The position numbers were made by a program, and so were the translations under genes. Of a stretch of 64,000 bases of DNA, positions 21,420 to 61,650 are shown piece by piece. Under the pieces are notes generated by a model that was given only the letters and a program-made list of their open reading frames with translations, searched no databases and was not told the DNA's origin. The stretch covers positions 221,286 through 285,285 of the forward strand of contig QVRM01001031.1 of the NCBI GenBank assembly GCA_003439945.1, read 5' to 3'. Numbering within the stretch: the stretch's first letter is position 1; the number at the start of each line of letters is the position of its first letter. This DNA comes from Dermanyssus gallinae. Taxonomy: Eukaryota; Arthropoda; Arachnida; Mesostigmata; Dermanyssidae.

Positions 21420-21737
21420 GGAAAAGCTACAACAGTGGCAGCGCAAGTTAAGAAGAGGCTTGCTCGTGTGATGCCCGGCGCTATAGGTATTTAGGTCTTG
21501 TTGAGGAGGTTGGATGTAGCCCCTGTGGTCGTGCGCATCTATGAGGGTGCGAAGCTATGAGACGGCGAGAATCGGTTCTGGTTCGCAGAAGGACTTTTCG
21601 CAGCTCTGCTTAGGCCTTGACAGCACTTTTGCTGCTGAGTTTGTGAAACATGAAGTGTTCCCGTGAAAGCCCTATCCCTGTGAACCTCTGTACAAATGTA
21701 AACCACTCATGAGAATGATAAAACCTATCTATCTATA
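21420..21737 (+). pseudogene. 3' end of a plus-strand LINE with TATC-type tail
   Basis: The sequence ends with GATAAAACCTATCTATCTAT at about 21718-21737, the short-repeat tail typical of several non-LTR groups that end in microsatellite-like repeats instead of poly(A). Only a weak C-terminal frame precedes it. It appears inserted into or next to the minus-strand LINE that begins at 21738. Confidence 0.45.
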
Positions 21738-22870
21738 TTCAGGATCACGCCCAGGTATTTAACCTTGGGCGTGGGTAAAACTGAGTGCCCTTTCAGGCAT
21801 AAGTTAAGGTCTTGTGTAGGGCGCTTCAATCAATCACTCATATTTATTTCACTCAAATAGAGTATGTACAAAATAGTTCATGCTATTATTAAACATAGAT
21901 ACTTGTTGTTTTGCCGTTCCACCGAGAGAAGAAGTGTAAAGATCTTCGTTGCAGTGCCAGACAATCAACCGCGTGGTACTTAGCGCATTGCTGCGAGCAG
22001 AACCGACAAATACACTGAGTAATATAGTCTTCTATATATATATAGGCATATAGGCACATATATAGGCATATAGGCATAAGTTAGGGTCTTGTGTAGGGCG
22101 CTTCAGACCGTTTAAGATAATTGCTTCTGTTTTTTTGCAAAGTCATATTAAGCCCTGGCGTGTAGAAACTCTGTCGGATGTGCGCCAGGGCTCAATTGGC
22201 TGTTTCGCTAGAATACATCAAATGTAAGGGGACACGCTTTTGTTTAAGAAGTATGGCTTTATTTATGGCGGCGTCCTACAAAAGTGTACTAAACCCGTTT
22301 TTGACACCTAAGAGGATGGCCAGACAATACGGCCGGTTTTCTCTTGGCGTATTTATCTGTGTTTTACCTATGTTTAGAACTTTGCTGATAGCCAAGTGTG
22401 TACAGTGTCAGGTTCGGAAACCGTGCGGATTTTCCGACAGCGCCTTTTTATATCCTAATTCTGTTACCGTTGTGGCACGCAACTGTTTTGAAAGACTTGA
22501 GATGGTCTCTGCTGGTGAGCATTTTGTCCATCATACGTTTGAATAGTTTTGGGTGGTTCCTTGAAAGTATGCGTACCGCTTGCGGAGAGACATACACTGA
22601 GCACATCGCGAGCTTGGGGTGGCAATAAAAAAATGCGTGCCTTGCCCCACTAAGATGAGGGATGGCCTTGTGGGGAATACCATAATCGAAGAGAACTTGT
22701 TGCTAGCACGATAAAACTGTGTTTTTGGGGTCTCGGAGAGTAGTAAGACGTCTATGTTATTTTCGGGCGCAAATTGAGACGCAAGGTCGTACACTCCAGG
22801 AGCTGTGCGGAGGTTTGACCATTTTGTTTGCAATTTTCTCGGAAATATGTGGCCCGTTGTCTATATACTA
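21738..22870 (-). pseudogene. Non-LTR element fragments: endonuclease N-terminus and RT segment
   Basis: Minus strand. At 22833-22531 an APE endonuclease start is visible (NLRTAPGVYDLASQFAPE, then IDVLLLSETP). At about 22180-21740 an RT segment reads GLNMTLQKTEAIILNG (with one shift), then PTQDLNLCLKGH, then VKYLGVILN. The region between them contains many stops and no RT core. An insertion of 243 bp splits the RT segment (see the separate entry). All coding parts are decayed. Confidence 0.6.
21795..22105 (-). mobile_element. 243-bp insert flanked by 34-bp direct repeats
   Basis: 34-bp direct repeats with a single mismatch occupy 21795-21828 and 22072-22105 and bracket 243 bp that interrupt a LINE reading frame. 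On the minus strand the insert begins with short TATATGCC-like repeats and ends AATAAATATGAGTGATTG, that is with a polyadenylation signal close to its 3' end. This fits a short non-autonomous or 5'-truncated retroelement with an unusually long target duplication. A simple segmental duplication is the alternative. Confidence 0.5.
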
Positions 22871-23859
22871 GGTACTGCGTTAGGTAGTTGATCGACTTGT
22901 TGCACAATTCCTGGCCGTGTGGTTAAAACTCAAAAGTGAGCACTAAGGTACCGAGATCGTTTTACGTATATATGCAGCACTGACCAATATGTACATGTCT
23001 TTGTCGTAGGAGCCTTTGAGCTTCCTCGACGGCCATTTTATCAATACATGAGTAGTCGTATGCTCGTGTTTTTTTAGGGGACCGGGTGAACGCTATTTTC
23101 GCTGGTCCATTTTTAGTGTGAGAATGTCAATGAGACATGATCCTTTGAGAATGTCATTCGGCTCGATGGACTCATCTAGGTCTCAGATTATGACGGCTTT
23201 CATCTGTAAGACCGCTTGGGCTGCCGCGTCTATGGATGCTTTCTCCTTTATTTGTTAGAGTCGATCCACGCGGCAGTGTTTCGAATCATTGTGCGTGATG
23301 ACAGTTCAAACTGTTGTACATGGCGGTTATTCGAATTTGTTCGTAATGACGTTTGGGTTGCCACATGTGGTATAGCTAGACATTCGAATGTACGAAATTG
23401 GAAATTTCGCACCCGAAGAACTGTTGCTGTCAAGCGAGTGCACTTCCCATTAAGCGTAGGCTCAGTAGAGACTCTGGTGTAGATAGTATTCGAAATTAGT
23501 ACCTTAAATCAGCTCTAGTACATGGTAATAAAAATACATTTCTACTCTAAGGTGGCTAAGATTGGTAAGATGCGTTGATAACGTTCCAAGAAGCCGTATT
23601 GCTTTTTGAGGAGCTCTTATGGCACCCACAGACGAAATTGTTGCAGAGCTTACTTACAGGGATCTTGCAAAAAAAAGTTATCTCGTGATAATTGGCATTG
23701 AGCCCTCCAGCAGTGCACAAGGGAGATACCGCTGTCGAAAGAGATGCAAGCTGTAGTACGTAATAAGAATAGAAAAACTGCAATATAAATGTAAATAAAC
23801 TAAATACTGGTTGATAAATAAACAAAATATTCAGAGGTTTTATAACCACAGATCGATTA
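22871..23859. other. No recognisable gene
   Basis: Several short frames exist on both strands without motifs. On the minus strand the part next to 22870 may be the ORF1-side end of the adjacent LINE, but I see no zinc knuckles. Confidence 0.35.
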
Positions 23860-25530
23860 CATATAGACTACTATTGTATATGTATGTACGGCCCACCTGA
23901 GAGAGCGGTGCAAGGTATTTTATACGATATTAGCAAATGTTTGCTTTTATGCCCACATTGAATGAAATATATTGTAATCGCTGATTTTAACTGTGAAAAG
24001 TCTCAAACAAAATGAACGAAGAGCATTATTTATAAAATTAGTTGAAAGCCTAGGACTACAGATCAAAGACAATATGCAGGAAATGTCCTATACGGCATAG
24101 AACGGCATAAGTGTCGTTGACATAGTAATGACGTCGGCATACGCGCCAGGCATCTGCATAAACAATCTGCATAAAAAATCACCTCTTCAGCCGACAGAGA
24201 ACGCAGTCAACTAACATTGGATCTTGTAGTCAACTTAGTCACAACCAGCAAATGGCATCTACATCTGTCGCTACGGATCAACGTACATCAACTGGAGCAT
24301 GCCCTTCCACTTTTTCCACCTTTTGAACGTCGAGAAGAATTCGACACCTACGAGCGCTGCTTTCGGTGGGTTGTGCGGACGTCAACACCGGAGCCCGCTG
24401 TCGGATCACTAGGTTTAAGGACAAAGCCTGGTTCGACAAAGAATGCCGCATTACTAAATCTGTAGTTCCTTAGGAGAAAACACGCCCAATACAAAACCAA
24501 AACGTGAATCCACAAAATTCAGGAATGCCTCTATCGACCTTGGACTTTTCTTCCACAGAGCCCCAAAAAGCCAAATTTCCTAACTAATGACGACAAGTGG
24601 CGAGAATACTTTACGGGACTATTCTCCTACAACTGTGCCGGAAAGAGAAAAACATAAGAGCGATGGATCGTGGAGTGATCGTACCATGACAAAAAAATAA
24701 ATAATTCTCTTAGACAAGGCGCAACCAAAGCCAATTCTCAATGGAAAGGGCGATACTACAAAGCTAAAAAAAAACTTTTCTAGAAGGTTTTTAACGATTT
24801 ACCGGCAGAGCAAAATAGATTTCTTCCAGGACGTTCGGCTTAAAGAGCACTTACAGATGTAATAGAGTATAGCAATCCCGAGAGATCGGCTTTTACTCAC
24901 TCTCCGTGAAGAATTTACTATTAAAGGCCGAATGTATAACCTTATCCGAGACATTTTAGCAGGTCAACGTATCGCAATTTTAAACGGAGCTCACGCAATT
25001 GCTAAGGAGGTCTTTCAAACAATTGGCGTGCCACAGGGTGATACAGCTAGCCCATTTTTATTTATACTATACGCGGCTGGCCTTGGTAAGTGCCTCCTAA
25101 AAGTAAAAACTTCCCACATGTTTTCCGCAGACGACTTATTTATTATAGGAAAATCGAGACAGCACTTCCAGATTTACTCTGAATAAGACTGCACGATGGT
25201 GTTGCGAAAATAAGCTGAACATCAGTGTGTCAAAGACAAAAGTGATGCGTTTTAGCAGAGGAGGAGCTTATGCTCAAGGTGACTATAATATAAAGATACG
25301 TACACATGCGCTAGAATTGGTGAACAACTTCAAATACTGAGGAGTAACACTGACACCCAAACTGTGTTTTACTAGGCATATTGAATAAATTAGAGTGAAG
25401 GCGGTTTCCTTAACAATGGTGTTGAAGGATCTCCGACAACTTGACCTTAGGACCACAATAGCATATTGCCTCAGACCCATATCGTCTAAGTTAACATTAG
25501 ACAACCTTAAGAATCTCAACAACAAAAAAA
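23860..25530 (+). pseudogene. LINE family A copy (endonuclease plus RT), heavily mutated
   Basis: Plus strand, frames shifting repeatedly. The endonuclease part has GPPERAVQGILYDISKC, ADFNCEKSQ and NGISVVDIVMTS, collinear with the EN fragment at 8979-9560. The linker has WREYFTGLF. The RT has YNLIRDILAGQRI, GVPQGDTASPFLFILY, FSADDLFIIGKSRQHFQ, WCCENKLNISVSKTKV, GVTLTP and FTRHIE, collinear with the RT fragment at 7545-8513. Much of the RT N-terminus (about 24650-24900) is deleted or scrambled. It is the only copy here with EN and RT in one orientation, so it links the two head-to-head fragments at 7.3-9.9 kb into one family. Confidence 0.75.
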
Positions 25531-26315
25531 CGATGTTTTTTTAAAAGAGCAATTGTTTTATCAAAAACCGCCTCATCCAGGGATGCTGCACATATGCAAC
25601 GAGCCCTTGTTAATAACACCGTCATGTAGAACAGAGTCAGCGATATGTATGTGGTACTACCTGTCGTTGTTTCAAACAAAAGTTATCGGACTTACAAGAG
25701 AAGGTTTTCATTACATATAGGAAATAAATAACGCCGGAAATAAATGCACGGCGTGGTTTATATGTTATCTTCTGTCTAATAACTGATGGGTGGTTTGGAA
25801 AATACAAATTCCTGACATCACACGCATCAGTATGGCGGGGACTGACTTTACCGAGATAATAACTTAATTCGCGTAATGATAAGTATGCAATGAGTTTGTT
25901 CAAAGCGATCGGAACAAAGGTGCCAGAGAGATAAAACTATGAATATTATTTTATTATTTCATAAAATTACAGATCACTTGACATCACGTTGTTTCAATTT
26001 TTGGTGAACGATCTGCTTAAAAATAAAGTAAGCAAGATGTTAATTATTTAAAACTGATTAATACCAAAAAAACTATGAAATACAGGCACTGTTTGTGGAT
26101 CCAATTCAGCCTGTCAGCGTTGATTAGTCGGCTGCCATGGTTACCACGAATCAGGCCTACACACGTATTTTGGGTTAGATCCATCTTGCACACATTCAAT
26201 TTCAGTTGGTTTCATCGTTTATAATTTTGGTCGCGGTCGAAATATTGGCAGCTACTAACATTTTGCTTTACGAGCTACTACTACAACTTCTACTTCGCCA
26301 TTAGCTCTAGTTGTA
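25531..26315. other. No recognisable gene
   Basis: AT-rich sequence following the LINE A copy; I see no motif, tail or tRNA here. Confidence 0.4.
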
Positions 26316-26323
26316 CCGAGCAA

Positions 26324-26551
26324 GATGGCTTAGTGGCAAAAGCCTTTGCCTTGCATTGCATTCGGGAGACCTGGGTTCGAGACCCAGACCGGCCACTTCT
26401 AAATTGGTTTCCATGATTCTCAACTTAAACAAGGTGAATGCCGGAGTGAACTAATAATCGACCATAATCGAAAAAAAAACGGGGAGCACAGATGTCTAGT
26501 AAAAAGAGATGGTGCAATACCATCCAACCCCTCATTAGGTTAAAAAAAAAG
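26324..26551 (+). mobile_element. tRNA-derived SINE (type 2) with A-rich tail
   Basis: A tRNA-like head carries an A box (ATGGCTTAGTGGCAAAAG) and a B box (GGGTTCGAGACCC) at about 26327-26388. The flanking arms do not pair as a tRNA acceptor stem, so it is not a functional tRNA gene. An unrelated body follows and the unit ends in A9 near 26543. The head differs from the SINE family seen at 29.2, 35.7, 51.8 and 53.2 kb. Confidence 0.6.
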
Positions 26552-27880
26552 TTTCAAAAAATAGATTGAGCAAAGTCCGTCACGAGCGTTTTTGAACGTG
26601 AGCACGTAGCGAGCGACACGCGACAGCGATATAGGTCTGCGGCTACAATCGCTCTGACGGTCGTCGGTGATGTCTCGGTTCGTAAGGACGAAACAAGAAA
26701 GAAAACAAAACTTGAACTGGCGTATGCGCGCGCGTCGCAGACGACAGGCAACGAGCGAGTAGCGGTCAACCCGTCAGCCGGTGGTAGATACCAACGTAGG
26801 ATGAGAGCCGACTGGGAAAGGCGGCGATTGGGAGAGGGCGGAGTGGCTCCAACAAACGATGATGATGGCTAAGCTGGCGGCTGGGTGCAGTTGGCTTGAC
26901 AATGGAAGTCATTCACTCACTCATAGCTCCTATCATTGTTGGTGGTAGGGAGCTCGGAGCCGCTGGCTAGTAAGTAGATTGTGGCCCGCGACGACAACGA
27001 CGAGAACTACGACGAAGCTCGTGCCAGTTTATTCCCTTTAAACGACCGAAGGGGGGAGAAAGAGAGAGAGAGAGAGATCTAGCGCGAATAATACAGCCAA
27101 CGAGGAGGAGAAAGAGAACAGCTTTGTTGCGTTCGTTGCCTCGTATTATGGACGGCCCAGATGACGACGGCCACCACAACAACAAGTTAAGTGTTCATTG
27201 ATCGCTTCGCCGGCTGTTCCTCCACTTTCGCCGCTGGAACTACAACAAGAACCACAACTACGAATTGCGGCAACGATTACAACTAGTCTGGTATTGCTCT
27301 ACTGCTGCTAAGAGAAGGAGTTCGACTTATGTGTTCATGTGTTCACACGGCCATTCATAGCTAGCTACCCAAGCCCACCACAGCTGATGTTCTGGAATAC
27401 GTTGAGTGATTGATCAGTGCACACTGAGAAGGTGCACACCTATGTACCTACCTGGCTACCTGTTAACGAATTGTCAGCGGATTGGTGCTCACCTACCACA
27501 TCTAGGAGGACAAAGAGAAGTTGTCGAATCTGTTTGGCCGGTTGGTTGGTTGGTTGGTTGGCAGTGCGTGCTATGCGGCGGCCGCGGTGATGGACGGTTT
27601 GTTGTAAGCCAGAAGTGCAGAAGCACGCTAGCGGACTTTGATCTGTCGAAATATCTCAGTTGGTGGTTCTCACCACTATCTTAGTTAGTTGTTCAGTGTT
27701 GCTTACATCCAGCGGTGTATCTTGTTCGAGCGAGTCTTGTTGATCGTGGCGGTGCGACGTGAACAGACTTGACGACAAGATCTTCAGGTTGCAACCTGTG
27801 TGTGAGCGTGTACGCTGGGTGTGGGGGGATGTATGTGATGATGCTGTAGCAGTTCGGTCTGAGGCATCCATCGAACGACG
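26552..27880 (+). promoter_or_regulatory. Upstream region and presumed 5' UTR of spastin
   Basis: No coding domain is visible. The sequence is richer in CG dinucleotides between 26570 and 26830 and holds a (GA)n tract at 27055-27078 and a GGTT repeat at 27539-27561. (GA)n tracts near insect promoters can bind GAGA-type factors; whether that applies here is unknown. I cannot place a TATA box or the transcription start. Confidence 0.35.
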
Positions 27881-55841
<27,961 letters not shown>

Positions 55842-56161
55842 CAATCGTGCATAGTGGTAGATGGATACAAGTTGACAACCGGAAGGTATCGACATGCAGT
55901 TCAACAAGTTTAGACTTATCCAGCCATCATGCATACATCCGTCGAGCCGTGTGCTGGTTGGTGAACAAAACAGATGATCGATACTCATCACACTGGCAAT
56001 CCAATCCACAATCTCACAGGGATGCGACGTCGGGAAGATGCTTGTGCAAAGCAAAGCCAGCCGCCTAAATTTGAGGTTTAACCTGGCCATTACGCAGTCG
56101 CCGCTTTGGTAGCTTATATTGAGCTTCTTTTTGTTTTGTTCTGGTAATGTCATCACCATAC

Positions 56162-56165
<4 letters not shown>

Positions 56166-56210
<45 letters not shown>
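56166..56210. repeat. (TA)n microsatellite
   Basis: About 45 bp of TA, 325 bp after the spastin stop. Confidence 0.95.
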
Positions 56211-56212
<2 letters not shown>

Positions 56213-56487
56213 CATTCTGACGCCGCAGGTTCTGGCAAAATATTTCAGAAAGTTACATATTAGTGTTTTTGTATTTTTTACATAAGTTGTTAGATCATAC
56301 GCGTATGTCAGCGTAGCACAGTAACAAAGCGCTGCTCTTCATTTATTATTTAACCTTGATTCAAGATCAATTTAGATCGTACGATATGAATTACTAACAC
56401 ACGTGACAAGGTGACAACTGATGAGCGAATTCTGTGTTACCACATATGATGACTATTTCGTTGTATAGAATCAAAAGTTTGGAGATA

Positions 56488-56489
<2 letters not shown>

Positions 56490-56559
<70 letters not shown>
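56490..56559. repeat. (TA)n microsatellite
   Basis: About 70 bp of nearly pure TA. Confidence 0.95.
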
Positions 56560-56560
<1 letters not shown>

Positions 56561-58155
56561 TCATATATAGTACATTACAATAAATTTGTACTTGTAGGTT
56601 GGCGTAATGACGGTGCACTAGTCAAATATAATGGTCGCAAACCACACATATTTTAGAATCTAGAAGTGCCCTTCCTGATGAGTGAATGCTAGGCTAAGAC
56701 GTCCTTTCGCCATCCTCACAACATTATGGTTCTGTGTGCAATAGGCGCTAAACTAAGTGTGCTTATCTTCTAGAATCTAATGACCTCTTGAATTATTTAG
56801 ATAGAAGTAAGAAATAACTCGAAAACTCTTGTTCATGCAAGCAATGGGTGATGCTGTAGTGTTGACTGACTGTAAGGAAAATACGAAGGAGAAAATGAAT
56901 TAGCATTAATTATCAGATAATTGGAAATGCTGGCGCCATTACCTTAAAAGAGTTTTCGTTTGTGGAAACGACTCTGTGATGTTGATTATTTGATACACTT
57001 TCAAGTTGACCCGAAACCGTGTCGTTTTCATGTGTCTCAGCTGCTGTAACGCATAAGTACAGATCGTTGTTTAAATCCGACTGAGTTATTTTCATATACT
57101 GGAGAGTTAGGGACAAAAATGTCAAAGCGTACAATGTGGAATGTAGACAGTGTATGATAGGCGAAGGTGCGAACAAATTTTGGACCAGTTGTAGCCCTTA
57201 ACTTTTAGATCTCTTTTGGTGTACTAGTTCTGGCTGGCGGATAGGCATGACGCGCTTGTGAGTAGCGTAGTACTTCGCCAGAGGCTCTGCTGGTTCCTGA
57301 TCTCGCTCACGAGATATGCTTTAAAAGATTTAAAATGTTTGATGATGAATTGTGCGATGGATTCTGAAAACTGATGTTAGCATCACACATTATCTGGGCA
57401 ACCTCATCGTAAACGAGGAGAGCTGCCGTGCAGAATCGACTCTTTCGGCTCGGTTATTCTCGGGAAAGAACTGCTTCTTAAGACCATTCCCAAGTATGGA
57501 ACCTGTGCTGCTGGTTCGAAATAATTCAATCGTACTGGCCACACATTCGTTTTATTATTTCATTTATCATTCTACACTAGTAAAGCCTGTCGATCATGAA
57601 ATCTAGACGCAACTGCATATGCATGAGGTGCATGTTGTGTACCTTATCTGATGTCTACTACAATCTCTAGGAAGGCAAGTGGACTTTTATATGTACGGGC
57701 TGAGGTAACATAGCACACTTCACGGTAAGAATCTATTTAGCTGGTTTGGCGAATTTGTTAATAAAAACTACTTTTGCCCAAATACCACTAAGGAAGATTG
57801 CGCTAACGAGCATCGAGCTGACGCAGTGTTTTAGGGTTAAGAGGCGTTTAAGAGAAACACGAGCAATGCGAAGGAAACGAAGGCACGCAAAGAGTCGAAG
57901 GACATTTTTCAATCTGCGTGAAAATGTGTAGCTAGTTTGTTACAAATTGACGAAAATAAAGCCGTTGATAAAGCCGTTTGAGAAAATAATAATTGTGTCT
58001 TTCTCTGGAGAGGGCTGTTGTTTTTCGTAATGGACTTAATGCGCTAAAGATCTGGTACATTCAATACGTACTACATATGCTGCAGCTTCCTTGTACGTCA
58101 CTTTAGATAAGTCAGTCGTTTATTGTTGCGAATGAACAGTATTCGCGCAATTCGC

Positions 58156-58182
58156 ATATATATATATATATATATATATATA
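58156..58182. repeat. (TA)n microsatellite
   Basis: About 27 bp of TA alternation. Confidence 0.95.
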
Positions 58183-58534
58183 CATTCTGAGTTTGATCGA
58201 TATGTAATTTTAAGCCATTGTTCAGTTCAATGAAAACTCTTACGATACAAACTAGCTCAACAATTTGAAATCTTATGCCTTTGGAAGAATAGGACTAATA
58301 AGTTCCTTCATTTCCAGAGTACCGACAGACGCTTTTAGATGTGGGCATTATTTAGTAAGGATTGAACACGTAATTAATCGTGGCACAATTGTTGTCTTCT
58401 TTCAAATGTAGAATATGTGTATATGCTACAGCTAGTCACCGACTAGACAAAATAGCCAAAGTAAACCCGATTGCGATTTGCCGCAAACTTTTAGCGGCAG
58501 AACGACTTGTAAATGTTGAATACGAATTAGGTCA

Positions 58535-60017
58535 TTACCGGTGAAAAATATCCGCCACGTAGTCTTCAAGACTGAATGAGGCTAGAAAAGAGCCCTGTGC
58601 CATCATGCCCAGGCCATCGGCGGTGATGGTACCTATTTTCGGATCAGTTCGGAGCACTCCCTTATAGAGAAGTGTCAACATGAGAAGAACGAACACCATG
58701 ACAAGCGGCTTTAGATCGCGCCAGCTGCCGACAGCACTGCAGCGAGAACAGAACGAAGTCTGAACAGCCACATCCCTTCTGTGGACAATGTCGCCATCTT
58801 TCTCTAAGGCCTCATCATCATGACCTTCTGTCGATGTGCTCTCCGATAGCGACTCCTCGTCATGTTGCTCACGTTTGCCTTCCTGACCGGTAATCGGCGA
58901 TAGTCGCCGCAGACTCCAGAGCACAGGCCGGTCTGGGCGTATGGCTGTACTCTCCAGCTGTTCGCAGAGTTCATCCACCTCGCACGGCGCGCTCGAGGCC
59001 CGTCTGCGAGCCTCCGACAGCGGACGAGAAATCGAATCGTGCGCCGTGTCCTGTAACGCACAGTTCTTTCCTGGTATAACTATGTAGCACCACTGAGGCC
59101 AATTATCAACTAACGGTCTTGTTTCTATTCTTGTTGGCCGCGGCCATGTGTAGTATGAGTTGAATAAAGTCGGAAAGGTTTCCGTGCTTTTACGTGTGCT
59201 AATGTTTTGCGTAATGCCCACTAGCTCTTTGAACAACGTGACCACCATGGCAACACTGAACGTTCATATACTAGGCGAGACTAAGTAATAAACTGCCCAT
59301 CTTTCCGATACTTTATACCGATTTTAATAATGTATCATGCATATTTCTTCGACAGTAAGTGTTTGTTATGAACCGACATGCGCGTATTTGAATATTAGCC
59401 TCTGATTATTCGGTTGAAAGTACTCGCTCAGAATAAATCAGAAACCTTCTAAGAAAATATTATACCTTCGGTATCTGCTTCGTGTGGTAGCGCAATAGTT
59501 TCTCTTCAGTGTAAAACTTTTAGCTAGTATGGAACCTCTAATTGTTTTGTAGTCTATTCACCTGTTGGATCTCCTCACGACACCGTTGCCGATTGTTCAT
59601 ATCCACGAAGGGCGTTTTGAGCATCGCGATATTCAGGGCTGGCGAAACTAAAGAGTCTTCATGTAGAGGAAATGTTAGATCGGTTATTCCGTTTTTAACT
59701 ATTCTGTCGTCCTCCGGATTCACTTCATGTTTGTTTTCCTCGTCATTAGTGTCTGGTCTGCGCTTAGTTTCTATCTTCCGCGGTCGAACAGCACGTTTTT
59801 TCTCAGAACCGTGACTCTCGGCGACTTTAAACTTTGCAGCCGCTTTCTGCCGCTGGACCTTCGTTGTGCGCGCCGCTTTCTTGGTTGATAGCTGGGCAGA
59901 TCCGGCTTGACGATCGTTCTCATCAAAGAGCTCCTTGTCCTCCGTGTTGTGGCCGAACTTCTCTAAGCGGCTGCCTTCTTGTCGATCGCGTGTTCCGACT
60001 TGGTGGCGTATTCCCAT
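58535..60017 (-). CDS. Unrecognised gene, two exons, C-terminal membrane segment
   Basis: Minus strand. Exon A runs from 60017 (first ATG, MGIRHQVG) to 59562 with donor cag|gtgaat; exon B from 59050 (acceptor cgttacag) to the stop at 58535. Both junctions are phase 0, so the frames join cleanly and predict about 323 residues. Exon A is very charged, rich in Lys, Arg, Glu and Asp. Exon B is acidic and Ser-rich, then has CSRCSAV and a hydrophobic stretch PLVMVFVLLMLTLLYKGVL near the end, fitting a single membrane helix with a 40-residue tail. I recognise no domain. The gene may continue upstream (an acceptor tag at about 60040 would keep the frame open) and may splice on at CCG|GTAATG at the end of exon B. 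It is divergently placed... that is, convergent with spastin, whose 3' end is 2.7 kb away. Confidence 0.5.
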
Positions 60018-60600
60018 CCGAGAGGTAAGGGCTCGACTAGGTTACACACAACGACAAAATGCATACACGTTTTCAATACCACCAAATACATTACCGAAAG
60101 GCGGGTAGTTGTAGCACTTAGACGATTGCAAACAAGCACAGGCCTCGCGATGGCTCTGTAACCCCAGCTCATGTAAACTTTTCCTTTTGCACTTTTCAAC
60201 AAATTTAAATCATTGTGGTACTTGCAAAATACACCTACAATATACTCCACAAGTCGATATAGTTGTCTCTGTAAACAAGAATAATACTCAATTTCACAGT
60301 GACCATTCATTACAGTCTAGGCGGGTACCCTGTTAGTGAAGAAATAGTTGCGCCGTTTGCCACCAACGTCTTGGGACCAACTGAGGACCGGTTAAATATT
60401 CAAGACGCTCGACCCAAGCAAATCCTACAATTTACCAGCATCTCTACACAAAGCAAACACAACCCGATGTAATAGAGCGGCGTATGGCGTATTTCAGGTG
60501 CCCGCACTCCGCGGAGCATCCGATCAAACTAAATAGCTCATAAAAATATTTAAATAGGTAGAAGAAGAAGCGGGAAACAACCCCGTTGCAGCATTTACGA
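60018..60600. other. No recognisable gene
   Basis: May include intron or upstream exon of the minus-strand gene; I see no domain. Confidence 0.35.
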
Positions 60601-61650
60601 AAATAAAGCAATGTATCGCCAAGCTGACATTGTTTGCGGACGATACCACCGCCCTATTCGTTGGGAATTCCCCAACTGAGGTAGAGGCTATGGTCCGTGA
60701 GGACTTTCAGAGGTTATCATCATGGTTCAGGAGTAACGGTCTCCATATGAATTGGAGGAAAACAGGTATTATGCAATTCCTTTCACCGCGGGGTTCCATT
60801 ACGATCAATCTCCTCCGATTCCAGTGCCACGGCATAGCCCTTTCGCTTTTGAAGGAAACAACGCTTATATGCGTTACGTTGGACGAGAAGCTGACATTTG
60901 AAGCGTATGTCACACATATACGTAAGAAAATATATGGCAGCAATGCAGATCTTTATAGAGCTCGACGAATTATTTCCCGAAACTGCCTGATGGCGATGTT
61001 TTTTGCCTACGTCCATAGTCACCTGACTTACGCTGTAGAAATTTATGGCTTAACACAGATACGTCTTATCAGGTCCCTTTACCGACTCCAAAACGAGCAC
61101 TGAGAACAACTCTGGACCTCTGGATGCGAGATTCAGTGCAACCGCACTACAAAATATTAATATTTTGCCGTTCCCAAAACGTATAGAATACTGTCTCGTA
61201 GTTGAAATTAAGCGTATACTCCTTGGAGTGCATCCAAACGTATATGGTCTGGCAACATCAGCAACACCCATATCTACAAGGGGTAACGCATCAAACCTGC
61301 TTACTCTGTCACACGCCAACTCCAACCAGTCAAGGCTATCAATCAGAAACATTGGGGCCTCCTACTGGAACAAAGTACCGGCCTCCGTCAGACAGACAAA
61401 GTCCCTGCTCAAATTCGAATGCGATCTCAAAGAGCATTATCTTGAAACTTTGGTATCTGATTAAAAGTAATGTAAAAATACAACCATGTTGCAATGTATT
61501 ATAAATAGGTGAAAATAGCATATATAAATTATACATTGTTATCTCATAAAAAGGGCTCCGAACAAGCTATGTGCTTAATGGAGCTTGAAATTAACGTGTG
61601 CAATTACGTTACAAGAAATGTCAATAAACAAACAGTTGAACAGAATAAAT
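60600..61650 (+). pseudogene. LINE family B copy, 5' truncated
   Basis: Plus strand. It begins within the RT at LFADDTTALFVGNSPTEVEAMV (catalytic ADD) and continues MNWRKTGIMQFLSPRG, VTLDEKLTFEAYVTHIRKK, AYVHSHLTYAVEIYGL and the C-terminal region in a second frame (61165-61504), followed by a 3' UTR. It is collinear with the minus-strand copy at 10385-11390 to the 3' end near 61645, where both copies lose similarity after AACAAACAGTTGAACAG. A shift near 61100 breaks the frame. Position 60630-61103 is the longest open part. Confidence 0.85.

Larger units (their letters stand above)
55842..58530 (+). other. Spastin 3' flank; no further gene recognised
   Basis: Presumably begins with the spastin 3' UTR. 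No AATAAA lies close to the stop; the first good one I notice on this strand is near 57954. It holds three TA arrays. Small frames at 57352-57606 and 57746-57931 have no motif. Confidence 0.45.

Noticed and set aside
26324..26396. Functional tRNA gene
   Set aside because: A and B boxes are present but the acceptor arms do not pair and an A-tailed body follows; SINE is the better call.
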